A DNA stretch of 64,000 nt from Halioglobus sp. (lineage in GTDB: Bacteria > Pseudomonadota > Gammaproteobacteria > Pseudomonadales > Halieaceae): NCBI GenBank assembly GCA_020443345.1, contig JAGRIH010000030.1, positions 20,931 through 84,930 on the forward strand, in the 5' to 3' direction. The translations under genes and the position numbers were made by a program. Below the pieces are notes generated by a model. The model did no database searches. It was given only the letters and a program-made list of their open reading frames with translations, and was not told the DNA's origin. Shown here piece by piece: positions 8,587 to 20,300 of this stretch (positions within the stretch are counted from its first letter, which is position 1; each line of letters starts with the position of its first letter).

Positions 8587-9480
8587 CTAAATCAGATTGT
8601 AGAATGCCTTGATGATTTTCCAGGCTTCCTCGGCGGAATCGACGTACTGGTAAATGTCCAGGTCCTCCTCATCGATGGCACCTTCTTCCACTAGCACGTC
8701 AAAATTGATCAGCCGGCGCCAGTAGTGGCTACCCAGCAGCAGTACCGGGATGCGCTCGATCTTCCCGGTTTGTATCAGGGTGAGCGTCTCGAACAATTCA
8801 TCCAGTGTACCGAACCCGCCCGGACAGACAACCAGTGCCTTGGCGCGATTGAGAAAGTGCATTTTGCGTATGGCAAAGTAGTGAAACTGGAAACACAGTT
8901 CCGGCGTAATGAAGGGATTGGGACCCTGCTCCATGGGCAGCACGATGTTCAGGCCGATACTCTTGCCGCCGGCTTCCGCGGCGCCGCGATTGGCGGCTTC
9001 CATGATGCCGGGTCCGCCCCCGGTGATGACCACCATGTCGCAGGGACCCGAGGCCAGCGTGTCGCGAGAGATCATGTCACCCAGCTTGCGCGCTTCGTCG
9101 TAGTACACGCTATTGCCGACGACGCGTCGGGCCACCAGCACCGCACGCTGCAGTTGCCGGTTCTGCGGCGCGGCGTGGGCGCGTTCCTCGGCCAGCGCCA
9201 GCCGCGCCTCGGCGGTCTCGCGGTCCGGGATGCGCGCACTGCCAAAGATAACTACCGTGGAAACAATGCCTTCATCCTGCTGTATCAGTTCCGGTTTCAG
9301 CAGTTCCAGCTGCAGGCGTACCGGGCGCAGCTCTTCGCGCAGCAGAAAATCCCTGTCGGCAAAGGCCAGCCGGTAGGACGGCGAGCGGCTCTGTGGCGTA
9401 TCAGCAGTGCTCTGTGCGACCGCTGTATCCTCTGCCGCCGTAGGGAATGGCTTGTGGCGCTCGTTTTCAGCATCCATCAT
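8587..9480 (-). CDS. LOG-family protein (cytokinin riboside 5'-monophosphate phosphoribohydrolase-like)
   Basis: About 297 residues. The family hydrolyses nucleoside 5'-monophosphates to release the base; in bacteria the larger members act on AMP-type substrates. The diagnostic motifs are present: GGGPGIMEAANRGA and VCPGGFGTLDELFE, with the phosphate-binding PGGxGTxxE. Members of this length carry an extra N-terminal helical region, as here. I chose the ATG at 9480 (MMDAENERH) because AGGAA lies at the right distance upstream; the frame extends to 9516. It is divergent from the type I secretion genes. Confidence 0.9.
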   Translation of the reverse strand: MMDAENERHKPFPTAAEDTAVAQSTADTPQSRSPSYRLAFADRDFLLREELRPVRLQLELLKPELIQQDEGIVSTVVIFGSARIPDRETAEARLALAEERAHAAPQNRQLQRAVLVARRVVGNSVYYDEARKLGDMISRDTLASGPCDMVVITGGGPGIMEAANRGAAEAGGKSIGLNIVLPMEQGPNPFITPELCFQFHYFAIRKMHFLNRAKALVVCPGGFGTLDELFETLTLIQTGKIERIPVLLLGSHYWRRLINFDVLVEEGAIDEEDLDIYQYVDSAEEAWKIIKAFYNLI

Positions 9481-9783
9481 CGATAATGTTCCTGTGGCCG
9501 GTTCGCGGGGGTGCATGCTCCGCTTTTTCCTTGTGGAACCAATGTACTACCGCATGGCGCATATTTCCACGGCGCCCCGTTGTTACAGGCATTTACGAGC
9601 AAAATACATCAGAAGTTGCACTGCGCTTGCTACTGTGTCGGCAGTCTATCAGACTGACGGTATGTGGTGAGTGTGCGCCGGCACTGGCGTGAGCCGATCA
9701 GGCCGCACCCGCGAGCGGCGCGGGAGGGTACATAGTAACTGCCCCGTCTCTTCGCGGGCCGAAACGGATTGACAAGGATGTCG
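9481..9783. promoter_or_regulatory. Divergent intergenic region, LOG gene / type I secretion operon
   Basis: 303 bases without a supported gene. It contains a hyphenated palindrome CAGTCT-ATC-AGACTG at 9642-9656 that could be an operator. No convincing -35/-10 pair could be fixed in either direction. Short frames here are not supported by composition or by a ribosome site. Confidence 0.35.
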
Positions 9784-11973
9784 ATGGACAGCGGATTACA
9801 AGCACTGGCGCTGCTGGCGCAGTTGCACCGGGTGGCGGTTGACACCGGCCAGTTGCAGCATGAGTTCGGTGGCGGCGAGTCGCCGTGCAGCACCGATACG
9901 CTGCTGCGGGCGGCCCGCTCACTTGGCTTCAGGGCCAGGACGCTCTGCGCCAGTGCGAGTCGAGTGGAAGCGCGGGTGCTGCCCGCCCTGGTTTCGCTAA
10001 AGGCCGGGGGCTACCTCGTTCTGGTGCGCAGAGCCGACGCTGACTGTGGCCCGGGAAAGTGGCTGGTGCTGGATCCCGCCTGCTCCGCGCCGCAGACACT
10101 CACCGCCGGGGAGCTGGATGAGCGCGCCGGCGGTGAGATTATTCTCCTGACCACCCGCGCGGGAGTAGCAGCTCCGGGCGGACAGGGCTTCAACCTGCGG
10201 TGGTTTATCCCCTCCCTGGTGAAGTACCGCAAGCTGTTTCTGGAAGTGGTTGTGGCTTGCTTCTTCCTGCAATTGTTTGCCCTGGTCACACCCCTGTTTT
10301 TTCAGGTCGTGATGGACAAGGTCCTCGTGCACCGGGGCTTTACCACGTTAAACGTGTTGGCCGCCGGCTTCGTGGTGGTGGTCGCCTTTGACGCCGTGGT
10401 CGGCGGCCTGCGCAATTACCTGTTCAGTCACACCACCAACCGCGTGGACGTGGAGTTGGGCGCCCGGCTGTTTCATCACCTGGCGAGCCTGCCGCTGGCT
10501 TATTTCGAGTCCCGACAGGTGGGGCAGACCGTGGCGCGTGTGCGCGAGCTGGATACCATTCGCAATTTCATCACCGGCACGGCGCTGACCCTGTTGATCG
10601 ATTTATCCTTCACTTTCGTGTTCTTCGCGGTGCTGTGGTATTACAGCCCGACGCTCACCTGCATCGTGCTGGGCTCACTGCCGTTCTATATCGCCCTATC
10701 GGTTTTTATCACGCCGATTCTCAAGCACCGGCTGGACGAGAAATTCCGCCACGGTGCGCTCAACCAGGCCTTCCTGACCGAGGCCGTCACCGGCATCCAG
10801 ACGGTCAAGACCCAGGCGGTGGAGCCGCAGATGCAGCGGCGCTGGGAGGACCAGTTAGCCAGCTACGTCACTGCCTCCTTTCGCGCCCAGAACCTCAACA
10901 ACATTGCCAATCAGGTGGCCGGCTTTGTCAGCAAGATCACCACCGTGCTGATCATCTGGTGGGGCGCGCACCTGGTGATTGCGAGCCTGCTGACGGTGGG
11001 GCAACGGGTAGCTTTCAACATGATTGCCGGGCGGGTCACGGCGCCCATCCTGAAGCTGGTGCAACTGTGGCAGGATTTTCAGCAGGCGGGCATTTCCCTG
11101 CGGCGCCTGGGGGATATCCTCAACACCCCCACGGAGCGCGGCAGCCGCCCCAGCTGCAGCAGCCCGCAGCAGTTGCAGGGCACGGTGAGCTTCGAACGGC
11201 TCCGCTTTCGCTACCGCCCCGACGGTCCGCTGGTGCTGGAGGAACTGGACCTGACGGTAAGCGCGGGGGAGATCGTCGGTCTGGTGGGCCGCTCGGGCTC
11301 GGGCAAGAGCACGTTGGCCAAGCTGATTCAGCGTCTGTACGTGCCGGAGGGCGGGCGGGTACTGGTGGACGGTACTGATCTGGCGATGGTGGACACGGCC
11401 TGGTTGCGGCGCAACGTGGGCGTGGTGCAGCAGGAGAGCTTTCTGTTCAATCGTTCGGTGCGGGACAACGTTGCCCTGGCCAACCCCGGTTTGCCCTTTG
11501 AGCGCGTCGTGCAGTGCGCCCGGGTGGCCGGCGCCCACGATTTCATTGTCGATCTGGCCGAGGGCTACGATACCCTGATCGGCGAGCAGGGCAGCAATCT
11601 GTCCGGCGGCCAGCGCCAGCGTATTGCAATTGCCCGGGCGCTGCTTACCAATCCGCGCATCCTGATTCTGGACGAGGCCACCAGTGCCCTGGATTACGAG
11701 TCCGAGCGCATCGTGCAGGAAAACATGGGCGCCATCGCGCGGGACCGAACGGTATTCATCATCGCCCACCGCCTGAGTACCGTGCGCCACTGCGACCAGA
11801 TCGTGGTACTGGACAAGGGGCGCATTGTGGAAGCGGGCACCCACGACGAACTGCTCGATGTCAATGGCTACTACGCGCGGCTGTATGGCTACCAGAACCA
11901 CAGTCCGGTGATTCGGCCACTGCCGACGCAGCCGCCTGCTGCCTACTCCGACAGCCGCGGAACGCAGAGCTGA
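9784..11973 (+). CDS. Type I secretion ABC transporter, HlyB-like
   Basis: A 729-residue inner-membrane exporter that energises one-step secretion of the RTX protein. Residues 1-125 are a C39-peptidase-like domain without the catalytic cysteine (ALALLAQLHRVAVD where a peptidase would have Cys), as in HlyB. Six membrane helices follow, with the family signature PLFFQVVMDKVLVHRGF. The ATPase has Walker A GRSGSGKST (near residue 502), signature LSGGQRQRIAIARAL (from 606), Walker B ILILDEATSALD and H-loop His662. I chose the ATG at 9784, preceded by AAGG at six bases, because it aligns with the HlyB start; ATG 9778 is possible. It overlaps hlyD by one base. Confidence 0.95.
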   Translation: MDSGLQALALLAQLHRVAVDTGQLQHEFGGGESPCSTDTLLRAARSLGFRARTLCASASRVEARVLPALVSLKAGGYLVLVRRADADCGPGKWLVLDPACSAPQTLTAGELDERAGGEIILLTTRAGVAAPGGQGFNLRWFIPSLVKYRKLFLEVVVACFFLQLFALVTPLFFQVVMDKVLVHRGFTTLNVLAAGFVVVVAFDAVVGGLRNYLFSHTTNRVDVELGARLFHHLASLPLAYFESRQVGQTVARVRELDTIRNFITGTALTLLIDLSFTFVFFAVLWYYSPTLTCIVLGSLPFYIALSVFITPILKHRLDEKFRHGALNQAFLTEAVTGIQTVKTQAVEPQMQRRWEDQLASYVTASFRAQNLNNIANQVAGFVSKITTVLIIWWGAHLVIASLLTVGQRVAFNMIAGRVTAPILKLVQLWQDFQQAGISLRRLGDILNTPTERGSRPSCSSPQQLQGTVSFERLRFRYRPDGPLVLEELDLTVSAGEIVGLVGRSGSGKSTLAKLIQRLYVPEGGRVLVDGTDLAMVDTAWLRRNVGVVQQESFLFNRSVRDNVALANPGLPFERVVQCARVAGAHDFIVDLAEGYDTLIGEQGSNLSGGQRQRIAIARALLTNPRILILDEATSALDYESERIVQENMGAIARDRTVFIIAHRLSTVRHCDQIVVLDKGRIVEAGTHDELLDVNGYYARLYGYQNHSPVIRPLPTQPPAAYSDSRGTQS

Positions 11974-13424
11974 TGGGCGCCACCGCGGAAGTCCAGGGCC
12001 GTGGCGACAGCGGGCGGCAGGGCCTGTGTCGGACGCCGCGCCTTGCCTGGCGCGACCGCGCCAAAACCGGTAGTACTGATGTGGACGTCTGTCAGCGCCA
12101 GTTCCTGCCCGCGGCGCTGGAAGTGCAGGACAGTCCCGCATCGCCCGCCCATCATTGGCTGCTGGCATTGCTGTTGTCGCTGTTTGTTTTAGCGCTGCTG
12201 TGGGCCTGCGTGGGAGAGGTCGATATCGTCGTAACCGCGCCCGGGCGCGTGGTGCCCAGCGGGCAGGTCAAACGGGTGCAGGCTCCCGCGGCCGGCACCG
12301 TAGCGGCCATTCTGGTCGCCGAGGGAGACCGGGTCGAGGCCGGGCAGGCGCTGTTGCGGCTGGACACCACCCATGCGGATGCGGACGATCGGCGCATTCG
12401 CGAGCAGATCGATAACACCCTGGTGCAGACTGCCTGGCGGCAGGCGCTGGAACGGTGGCTGGCGAAAGGCAAAGCTGGCGAGGGAGCTGTTCAGGTGTTC
12501 GAGGCCGCGCCCCCTTCCAGTCTACCCCGGGCAGACCAGGACCGGGCCGACGCGCTCTATCGGCAATACCGCGAGGAGATTACTGCCCGACTACTCGGCC
12601 TCGAGAAGGAACTGGCTGCCAGCCGTGCCGAACGGACCACGGTGCGCGCAGAGCGCGCGCGCGTACAGGCAACCCTGGCTATACTGGAACAGCGGGTAGG
12701 CGCCTACAAAGCCCTGCTGGACAGGCAATACGGTGCAAAGGTGCAGTACCTGGAAATGTTGCAACAACAAACCGAGCTGGAACGGACCCTGCCGGTAATG
12801 CGCTCGCGTGAGCGCCAACTGACCGAAACTGCGGCGGTTATCAGCGCGCGTATCGGCCTTACTGTCAGCGAAGCGCGCCAACGCAACCTCACCGAGCTCG
12901 ACCGGCTGCACAGCGAACGCCAGAGCCTGCGGCAGGAGTCGCGCAAGGCAACACAACACCGCCAGCAACAACTGCTCACCGCGCCGGTGACGGGCACCGT
13001 GCAGGAGCTGGCCATTCATACCGTCGGCGGCGTCGTGTCGCCCGCGCAGGAGCTGATGAAGATCGTGCCGGAACACGCCACGATCGAAGTGGAGGCGCTA
13101 CTGCAAAACCGGGATATCGGTTTCGTCAGGGAGGGTCAGGTGGCCGCGGTAAAAGTCGATACCTTCAATTTCACCAAATACGGCCTGATTGATGCGCAGG
13201 TGACCAATATCAGCGATGATGCGGTGGAGGATCAACAACTGGGCTGGGTTTTCAAAATGCGCCTGAGGCTGGAGCAGGATGCCATAGCGGTCGAGAACAG
13301 GCTCGTACGCCTCAGCCCGGGTATGGCCATCACGGCGGAGGTGAAGACCGGCAGGCGCCGTTTGATCGAGTTCTTCCTGTCGCCGCTGCTGCGGTATAAG
13401 CAGGAGAGTGTGCGGGAGCGGTGA
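11973..13424 (+). CDS. Type I secretion membrane-fusion protein, HlyD-like
   Basis: A 483-residue periplasmic adaptor linking the ABC transporter to an outer-membrane channel. A cytoplasmic N-terminus of about 60 residues is followed by one membrane helix (HHWLLALLLSLFVLALLWA), a lipoyl-like half (VVTAPGRVVPSGQVKRVQ), a long coiled coil (about residues 185-335) and the second half with TAPVTGTVQELAIHTVGGVV and GMAITAEVKTGRRRLIEFFL, all family hallmarks. The ATG at 11973 shares one base with the transporter stop. The TolC-type partner is not encoded nearby, so a genome-wide TolC is presumably used. Confidence 0.93.
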   Translation: MGATAEVQGRGDSGRQGLCRTPRLAWRDRAKTGSTDVDVCQRQFLPAALEVQDSPASPAHHWLLALLLSLFVLALLWACVGEVDIVVTAPGRVVPSGQVKRVQAPAAGTVAAILVAEGDRVEAGQALLRLDTTHADADDRRIREQIDNTLVQTAWRQALERWLAKGKAGEGAVQVFEAAPPSSLPRADQDRADALYRQYREEITARLLGLEKELAASRAERTTVRAERARVQATLAILEQRVGAYKALLDRQYGAKVQYLEMLQQQTELERTLPVMRSRERQLTETAAVISARIGLTVSEARQRNLTELDRLHSERQSLRQESRKATQHRQQQLLTAPVTGTVQELAIHTVGGVVSPAQELMKIVPEHATIEVEALLQNRDIGFVREGQVAAVKVDTFNFTKYGLIDAQVTNISDDAVEDQQLGWVFKMRLRLEQDAIAVENRLVRLSPGMAITAEVKTGRRRLIEFFLSPLLRYKQESVRER

Positions 13425-13502
13425 GTGTTTCAGGGCGGCAGTGTTATCGTAAGTCTGCGAGCACGAGCCTGATGACGATAGCAAGAAGTGGGCGTGCGAT
13501 AG

Positions 13503-14309
13503 ATGGGTAACGAAACAAAACCACGGAAGAAAAAACTGGATGGGCTCAGCCGGGCATTCATCGTGGCGGCTTTTCTAGTGGCCGGATTCTTCACCTGGAA
13601 AGCCTATCGGCACTACGACATTGACAGGAAGTATGAGTACGCCATGCGGCAGTGCGAAAAGTACGGTGGTCAGCAGGGTGAGATCCCTGTGGTGACGGAG
13701 GGGGTTTACGATCATCGTAGAACGTCCAGAAGTCACGATATTTTGGAGCGCGCCTCGATATTTCTGAATAACGGGTTGAGGTATGTGGAGTTTAGTAGTG
13801 ACGTGATTAACCTGTATGCCGGACGCCGGTATGGCTGGAGAGGACCATTGTTCAGGAAGGGTAGCCTGATGTTTGACTTCTATCGAGTCTACATCGCAAA
13901 GCGTGGTGATCCGTTGTGCGAATCCTATACAGCCTTATTGAAAGAAGGACATACCATATTTAACTCGGCTGGCTTAAGTGATTCAGAATGCGTTGCAATC
14001 AAGGGGTTTGATGAGCCGTCGGAAATAAGAGCGCCGTATGAACTTGTATTAAATGATAGAGAAATTAATGAAGGTGTATCAATAGAATGGAAAAAAATTG
14101 AAATTGTTGATCGAAGTACACAAGAAGCAATCGCCAATTATAGTTTCTTTTCTCACTGTTTCACAAAGATGAAAAAAAATTACTCGGAGGGATTCAAGTA
14201 TTGTGCAGGCAGTTACGGTAACCCGAAAGTCTGGCCAACCTGTCCAAGCGATTCGACGAAAGCATCAAGAGGAATAGAGCTTTTTGAAAATTCTGCGTTT
14301 AAATTATAG
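13503..14309 (+). CDS. Unknown membrane-anchored protein between hlyD and the RTX lipase gene
   Basis: A 268-residue protein with a basic N-terminus (KPRKKK) and one membrane helix at about residues 17-33 (LSRAFIVAAFLVAGFFTW), then a soluble domain with several cysteines that would face the periplasm. I do not recognise the family. It ends 11 bases before the RTX gene, so both are probably on one transcript. The first third has codon use like the flanking genes, while from about 13,880 it becomes AT-rich (14 G/C in the 60 bases 14041-14100). Its position, small size and shared composition suggest an accessory, inhibitor or immunity role for the lipase module; this is inference. Confidence 0.8.
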   Translation: MGNETKPRKKKLDGLSRAFIVAAFLVAGFFTWKAYRHYDIDRKYEYAMRQCEKYGGQQGEIPVVTEGVYDHRRTSRSHDILERASIFLNNGLRYVEFSSDVINLYAGRRYGWRGPLFRKGSLMFDFYRVYIAKRGDPLCESYTALLKEGHTIFNSAGLSDSECVAIKGFDEPSEIRAPYELVLNDREINEGVSIEWKKIEIVDRSTQEAIANYSFFSHCFTKMKKNYSEGFKYCAGSYGNPKVWPTCPSDSTKASRGIELFENSAFKL

Positions 14310-14320
14310 AGGAAAAAAAC

Positions 14321-17300
14321 ATGAGCACGGAAGCCTATGAAAAACTTCAGTATCTGTTGGCTCAGGTAGCAGCCGAAAGTTATATCGATAATAGTGATTT
14401 GAGGAATGAAGAGAGTTTTAAAAAATACTATATACAAGGCGCAAATCGGGATGACAAATTTGTGCTATTGGAAGCGCTGGATGAATTGGGGCTGACCCAG
14501 TCGACAGGTTTGATGTGGTCTGACTTTTCAGAAAACTGGGATATAATACAACATCAGAAAAATACTTTCTCAGGTTTCTCCGGTACTTTGTTAAAAAGCA
14601 AATCTGGTGGATACGCGATTTCATTTCGAAGTACGGAAAGCAAAGAAGAAGCAAAGGGAGGTGATGTAGATCGGGACAGCGCCAAAGGTGCGAATGGCGA
14701 AATAAGTATGGACGGATTTGCCTGGGCCCAGATCAGAGATATGGAGAAGTTCTTTGCTAACCTTACGGCTATTGAATCAGAACACTATGACGCGGATTTC
14801 GCTGCTCATATGGCTGGTAATGGTAAGCTCAGCGTAACTGGCTATTCCCTAGGAGGCCACTTGGCCCAGGTTTTTACCCAGCTACACCGAGAAGACATTT
14901 TGCACACATATACTATAAACGGTGCCGGGATAGGCTGGATTGATGGCGTTGTAGAAGGAAATCCAATAGGAAATGAACTCGCAGACATTCTGGCCAAGAT
15001 TGATTTTATAATTGAAAATCCGTTGGACAGCGCCGCATTGCTTAGCGACTCGATGCTGAGTCAGATTTTATATAAATTCGGTCGCGATGAGCTTGATCCG
15101 GCGACTATTTCAGCTATGTCAAGTGTACAAAAGTTACAGTGGATAGTCGAAGAGAACAATCGTTGGAAAATCGATCCTTCAGCGAATAGTAATGTCTATA
15201 CAAGCCCTTTATATCAGCTGGCAGTTTCCTATGCAGGAAATCGCACGACCGGCACGTTCTCGCAGGGGGTACTTAATTTAGTTGGCGCAGATATTGATAG
15301 GCATGAAACACCGGATCACCTGATCAGCAATATTTATGGCCACGCCACAACGAAGGATGAGGAGTTTGTCGCGATATCCGGTCAAAGATTTGGGGAGCCG
15401 ATTGAAGTCTTTATCGAGGATCAGGCCAATTCTAATAATTATAATTTGCTTGATGCTCTGTTCGATACTGACAGGTCTTTTCAGGATGATATCGCCCAAA
15501 TGTGGGGCGACACGCATTCAATTACGCTGGTGATTGACACCCTTTATGTCGCCGACCTGATGCAGCGCCTTGATCCCACTATCTCATTGATGGACATTAC
15601 AGAAAAAATACTGCCAATGGCCTCGAACGATACGGCGTCCAGATTCGAACCTGACGATGTAGAGGCGAATTCGCTAGAAAATACCATCAATGCTCTCGGA
15701 AGGTTATATGTACCGAGTTGGACAGATATATTACAGGAAGAAGCAGACGAGGCGTTCGGTGATATAGAGTATCGAAATATTCTTCACAATAAGATTGACG
15801 ATTTGCGGCATGTATTCGACACAAGGAACCAGTCTGAGTTTACTTCCATTGAAGTCCTGACTGAACTACCGGCGGATGCCATCCTGGCCGTTGCCCTACA
15901 AGACGACTCCGAAAAAAGCACCGGTTATCGCTACGCATTGGCAAATCTCATGCCTTTCGCGGTTGTTTCAAACCTCGGCGGCACAGCGGCCGCTGATCCA
16001 GAATATGATCTGGCAAATAGCTCGGAACAGTATTTCACAGATCGTGCCTTTATGCTCTCGAACCTGCTCGGCATGAACCTTAGGAATGACGCTCACGGCT
16101 TGCTATTGACGCCCACCAAGTTTAGCCACTTATCGAGCGATGCAGTGGACGATATTGTCTTCGATGGCGATTTCAAGGGGTATGGCAGCCTGGACACTGC
16201 GTCTCCAGAAATGTATGACCCGCAGCGAACGCGCTATGTATTCGGGTCCGTTAACGTCGACAATTCGTCGACTATCATCCCCTCGGATAACGACGATCAT
16301 CTGTATGGCATGGCTGGCGACGATAGCATTGAAGGCCTTGACGGCAGTGACTATATCGAGGGTGGCGTCGGCGGCGACAAGCTCTACGGTGGCGAGAAGA
16401 GCGATCAGCTTTTCGGGGGCCCTGGAGATGACGAGATCACCGGTGGCGCCGGCAGCGATTACCTGGTTGGCGGCGCGGATAGTGACACGTTTTTTTGGCA
16501 CCCCGGCGACGGCGACGATTTTATCGGTGATTACGACACAGGCGGCGATCGGATTGTCATTGATGGCGTCGATCTGTCCATACCGCAATTTGTGCGTGAA
16601 TCTGGCGACTCGCCTTATTACAGGGCGAACGGCTACCCCGATATCACACTACATTACGCGGGCGATTTTCTTACCATTCATGCGGGGACTGGAGCGGATG
16701 CAGGCAGTGTCACGCTGATGCAGTACTCGCCCCTCGCCGGCGCCGATTACGGTATTGGGCTGAGGGAGCCGCAGGTCGCTGCGCCAGGCTCCGATATCGA
16801 GGTGACGGAACTGGGCAGCACTGATGCTGAGGTGAACCCGCTCGCCTTCTGGAGATATGAGTCCGGTCAGGGCGGGCGCAACTGGTCGACCGTGTCCATC
16901 CGCTTTGATGCCGCCGAGGTAGCCAATTACGCAGCCGGTCTCCTGCACGGTACCGCGGGCGGCGCCTTTGAAGGCGGGCCGCTGGCTGATTTTTTGACCG
17001 GTGATCCAGGGAGCAACGCACTGCACGGCCTGGCGGGGAATGACCTCATCGAGGGGCTGGCAGGTGATGATTTGCTCGAAGCCGGCCCCGGCAGCGATCG
17101 CGTATTCGGCGGTGCGGGCAACGATGTCCTGTTCGGCGGGGTGCGCATAGGGCTCGCGAGCAAGCTCGATGCCAAAAACGGGGCTTACGATCAATTTTAT
17201 CTGGCGCAAATAGCGGAGTCTGCGGATGACGTGGATACGCTGGACGGCGGCGAGGGGCCCGATTATGTGAGCGGTGGCGGCGGTACTGACTATATCAGCG

Positions 17301-20300
17301 GTGGTGCGGGCGCCGACCGCTTGTTCGGGGGCGCTGGCGCAGACTATATCAGTGGCGGTGCAGAGCGGGACGTCATCTACGGCGACTCGGCACTGGATTA
17401 TCGCCATATAGAAACAGAACCGCGAACGGTTAACGAAGAAGTTAGCATTGCTTTTGCCGGTGGCGTGGGCGGTGGCGGGTTCTATGACGATGTTATTCAC
17501 GGCGGTGATGGCAGGGATACGGCCTGGGGCGAATTAGGTGACGATAAAATATACGGTGGGGCAGGCGACGATGACCTGATTGGTGATCGCTACCACCATG
17601 CCGACTATTTCGCCGCGGAGTGGCAGGCGTACGGCGATACTTCTCCGGATTTAGATGTGCTATGGCACGGCGATGATCAACTCTACGGCGAGGATGGCAA
17701 CGACCTGCTGCTGGGTCTGGGCGGCAACGATCTGCTGGCCGGGGGTCGCGATACCGATACCCTGGACGGCGGTGCCGGAGACGATACCTACCACTTCCAG
17801 GCGGGGGATGGGCTGGACTATATCGATGATGGGGAGGGTATCCACACCCTGCTGTTCAGCGGTATTACCCTGCGCGACCTGCAGGTCGTGTTCCAGCGTG
17901 ACCAGGTCCTAATTGGTACGGGATATGGGACGCAGGGGCTGTACTTGTCCCGCAGCGAATGGCCCAACGTCCGCATTGCCCTTGACACCCCCGACGCAAC
18001 GATCGAGCGCTCGCGCCTGGACCAGTTTTACTTCGATGCCTCCGGCACACTGCTGTTTACGGTAAAAGGCACCGACGCCATGTCCGAAAGTGACCGGGAG
18101 GCGCTCTTTAGCGTCGACACCAGCGACCCCAATAAGCCGCGCGTTGTGGTCAGCGCCGCTGCCGATGCGGTGGAGATCGAGAACCTTGTTGCCGGTGGCA
18201 GCGGCGGACGCGTGCGCATCGCCAGCGGACTGCTGCAATTGATTCTGGAACTCTCGACGACGCAGATCAACCGGGGTCTGGACTTCCTGAACCTCGCCGA
18301 CGGGGTGGCAATGGACCTCGTCGGCTATGCCGGCGAAATCATCGGCACCGACGGAGCCAATCGTATCGTCGGCAGCGCCTCGGCGGATACGATTCGCGCC
18401 TATGCCGGCGACGATGTCCTCGAGGGCCGCGGCAGCGACGACAGTCTCTACGGCGGCTGGGGTCGCGACAGCCTGTTTGGCGATGATGGAGACGATCTGC
18501 TGGACGGCGGCGCCGGCGATGACGCGCTGTACGGCGGGGCCGGTGCCGATAACCTGTACGGCGGCGGGCTACAAGATCGCGACTACCTGGAAGGCGGGCG
18601 GGGCGATGACGTGCTGCGCGGCGGTCCCGGTCCAGACCACTATTATTTTAGTGCGGGTGATGGCCGCGATACGCTCGAGGACCACGAAGGCTACCTTTAT
18701 TTCGACTTCGCCCCGAATGTCGATCCGGCTTCGGTGACATTCAATTACACTGCCAGTGCGAACACGAATTTTCGTATCGAATACGGGCGTGGCGATATGA
18801 TCACGGCGGACTCCAGTACCTCGCTCGATTCGGTCAACGGTGTCACGGTGGCCGGTGTCGCCATTCCGCTGGTGCAGCGCTCGGATGTCGTCGACGGCAC
18901 CTTTTGGGATACCGACTGGAACGATGTCTTCGAACCCGGCGACGGCAGTGACACCATCCGTGCGACGGGGCGCGGCGAAGACACGTTCCGCTTTTTCGCC
19001 GGGGACGGGCAGGACAGTATTCTGATCAATAACAGCTATTACCCGGAGTTTCAAGGCGAGATCCGACTGGCCGATAATATCGACCCCGGCTCCCTGTCCT
19101 TCGGGTTTTTAAACGGCAGTGCGACCATATCCTATGGCGCGGGGGATCAGCTCACGCTGGACCCAAATACGGTTTATACCCCCATGGACAATGCCCTTAC
19201 CCGCTTCTCGCTGGTCTCGGAAGCCGACCCGGACTGGATTCCGCTGATCCGCGCGGAAGGCTATGTCGGTCCCGTTTACGGCACCTATGGTTCAGATCAT
19301 ATTATCGGGGGTATTAACTCGGAGATTATCTTTCCCGGCTATGGCGACGATCTCATCGAAACGGGTGGCGGCGCGGACCGTATTGTTCTCAATGATGTCT
19401 ATGTACACGCGGCCGCCGGCGGCATTGGCCGCAAGTCGATTTGGGGCGACGCAGACAATAATACCGTTGAAACACCGTTGCACCAGGGCCTGGCATTTCA
19501 TTACGCTCCCGGTGACGGCCGCGATACCATTACCTACGACTGGTCTTTCTCGCGCGAGCATCCCTACGCGTTTCAGACAGACCATGACCAGGCTACCGCG
19601 GTATTTCAGCCGCACGGCCCCGATACGATTATTTTTGGGGAGGGGATCACCCTCGCGGACCTGCGCTTTCAGCGCACCGACGATACCTTGAACATTTCCC
19701 TGCGCGACGGTTCCGGCGGTCTGCGCCTGTCCGGCTTCTTTTATGCGTGGGACGCCGATAGAACCGCTGCCGATGCCGCGGACCTGTATCAACTGCTCAG
19801 CAATGAAGGCAGCCTGCCGACAGACCTGCGCCATCCAGTCATCCTGGCCGCACTGCCGCGCACCCCCATCGCCGCGCTGCACTTTGCCGATGGCACCAGC
19901 CATGATCTGGTGTCGGTGCTGGAAGCTTCCCTGGAACTGTCCGATGCGACGCTGTTGGGCACCGAGGGCAATGACCAAATGTACGGCACCGACGGCGACG
20001 ATGTGGTCCACCTTTTGGGTGGCGATGACTTCATCGAAGAAATCAGCGGCAACAACGTGATCGACGCCGGCGCCGGCGACGACAGCATCACGACAAATGG
20101 CGGTGTGAATAGGATAGACCCCGGTCCAGGCGATGATTTTGTCCAACTGTTTGACGGTGAGAACACGGTCTTGTTTGGCCCGGGAAGCGGTACTGACAGG
20201 GTGGATTTTATCGTGGGCAACGGCTCTTCTACTGTACTTGAATTGGGTGCCGGGCTGACGCTGGCGGATATCGCTGTCACCTGGCAGTCCACGGAGTGGG

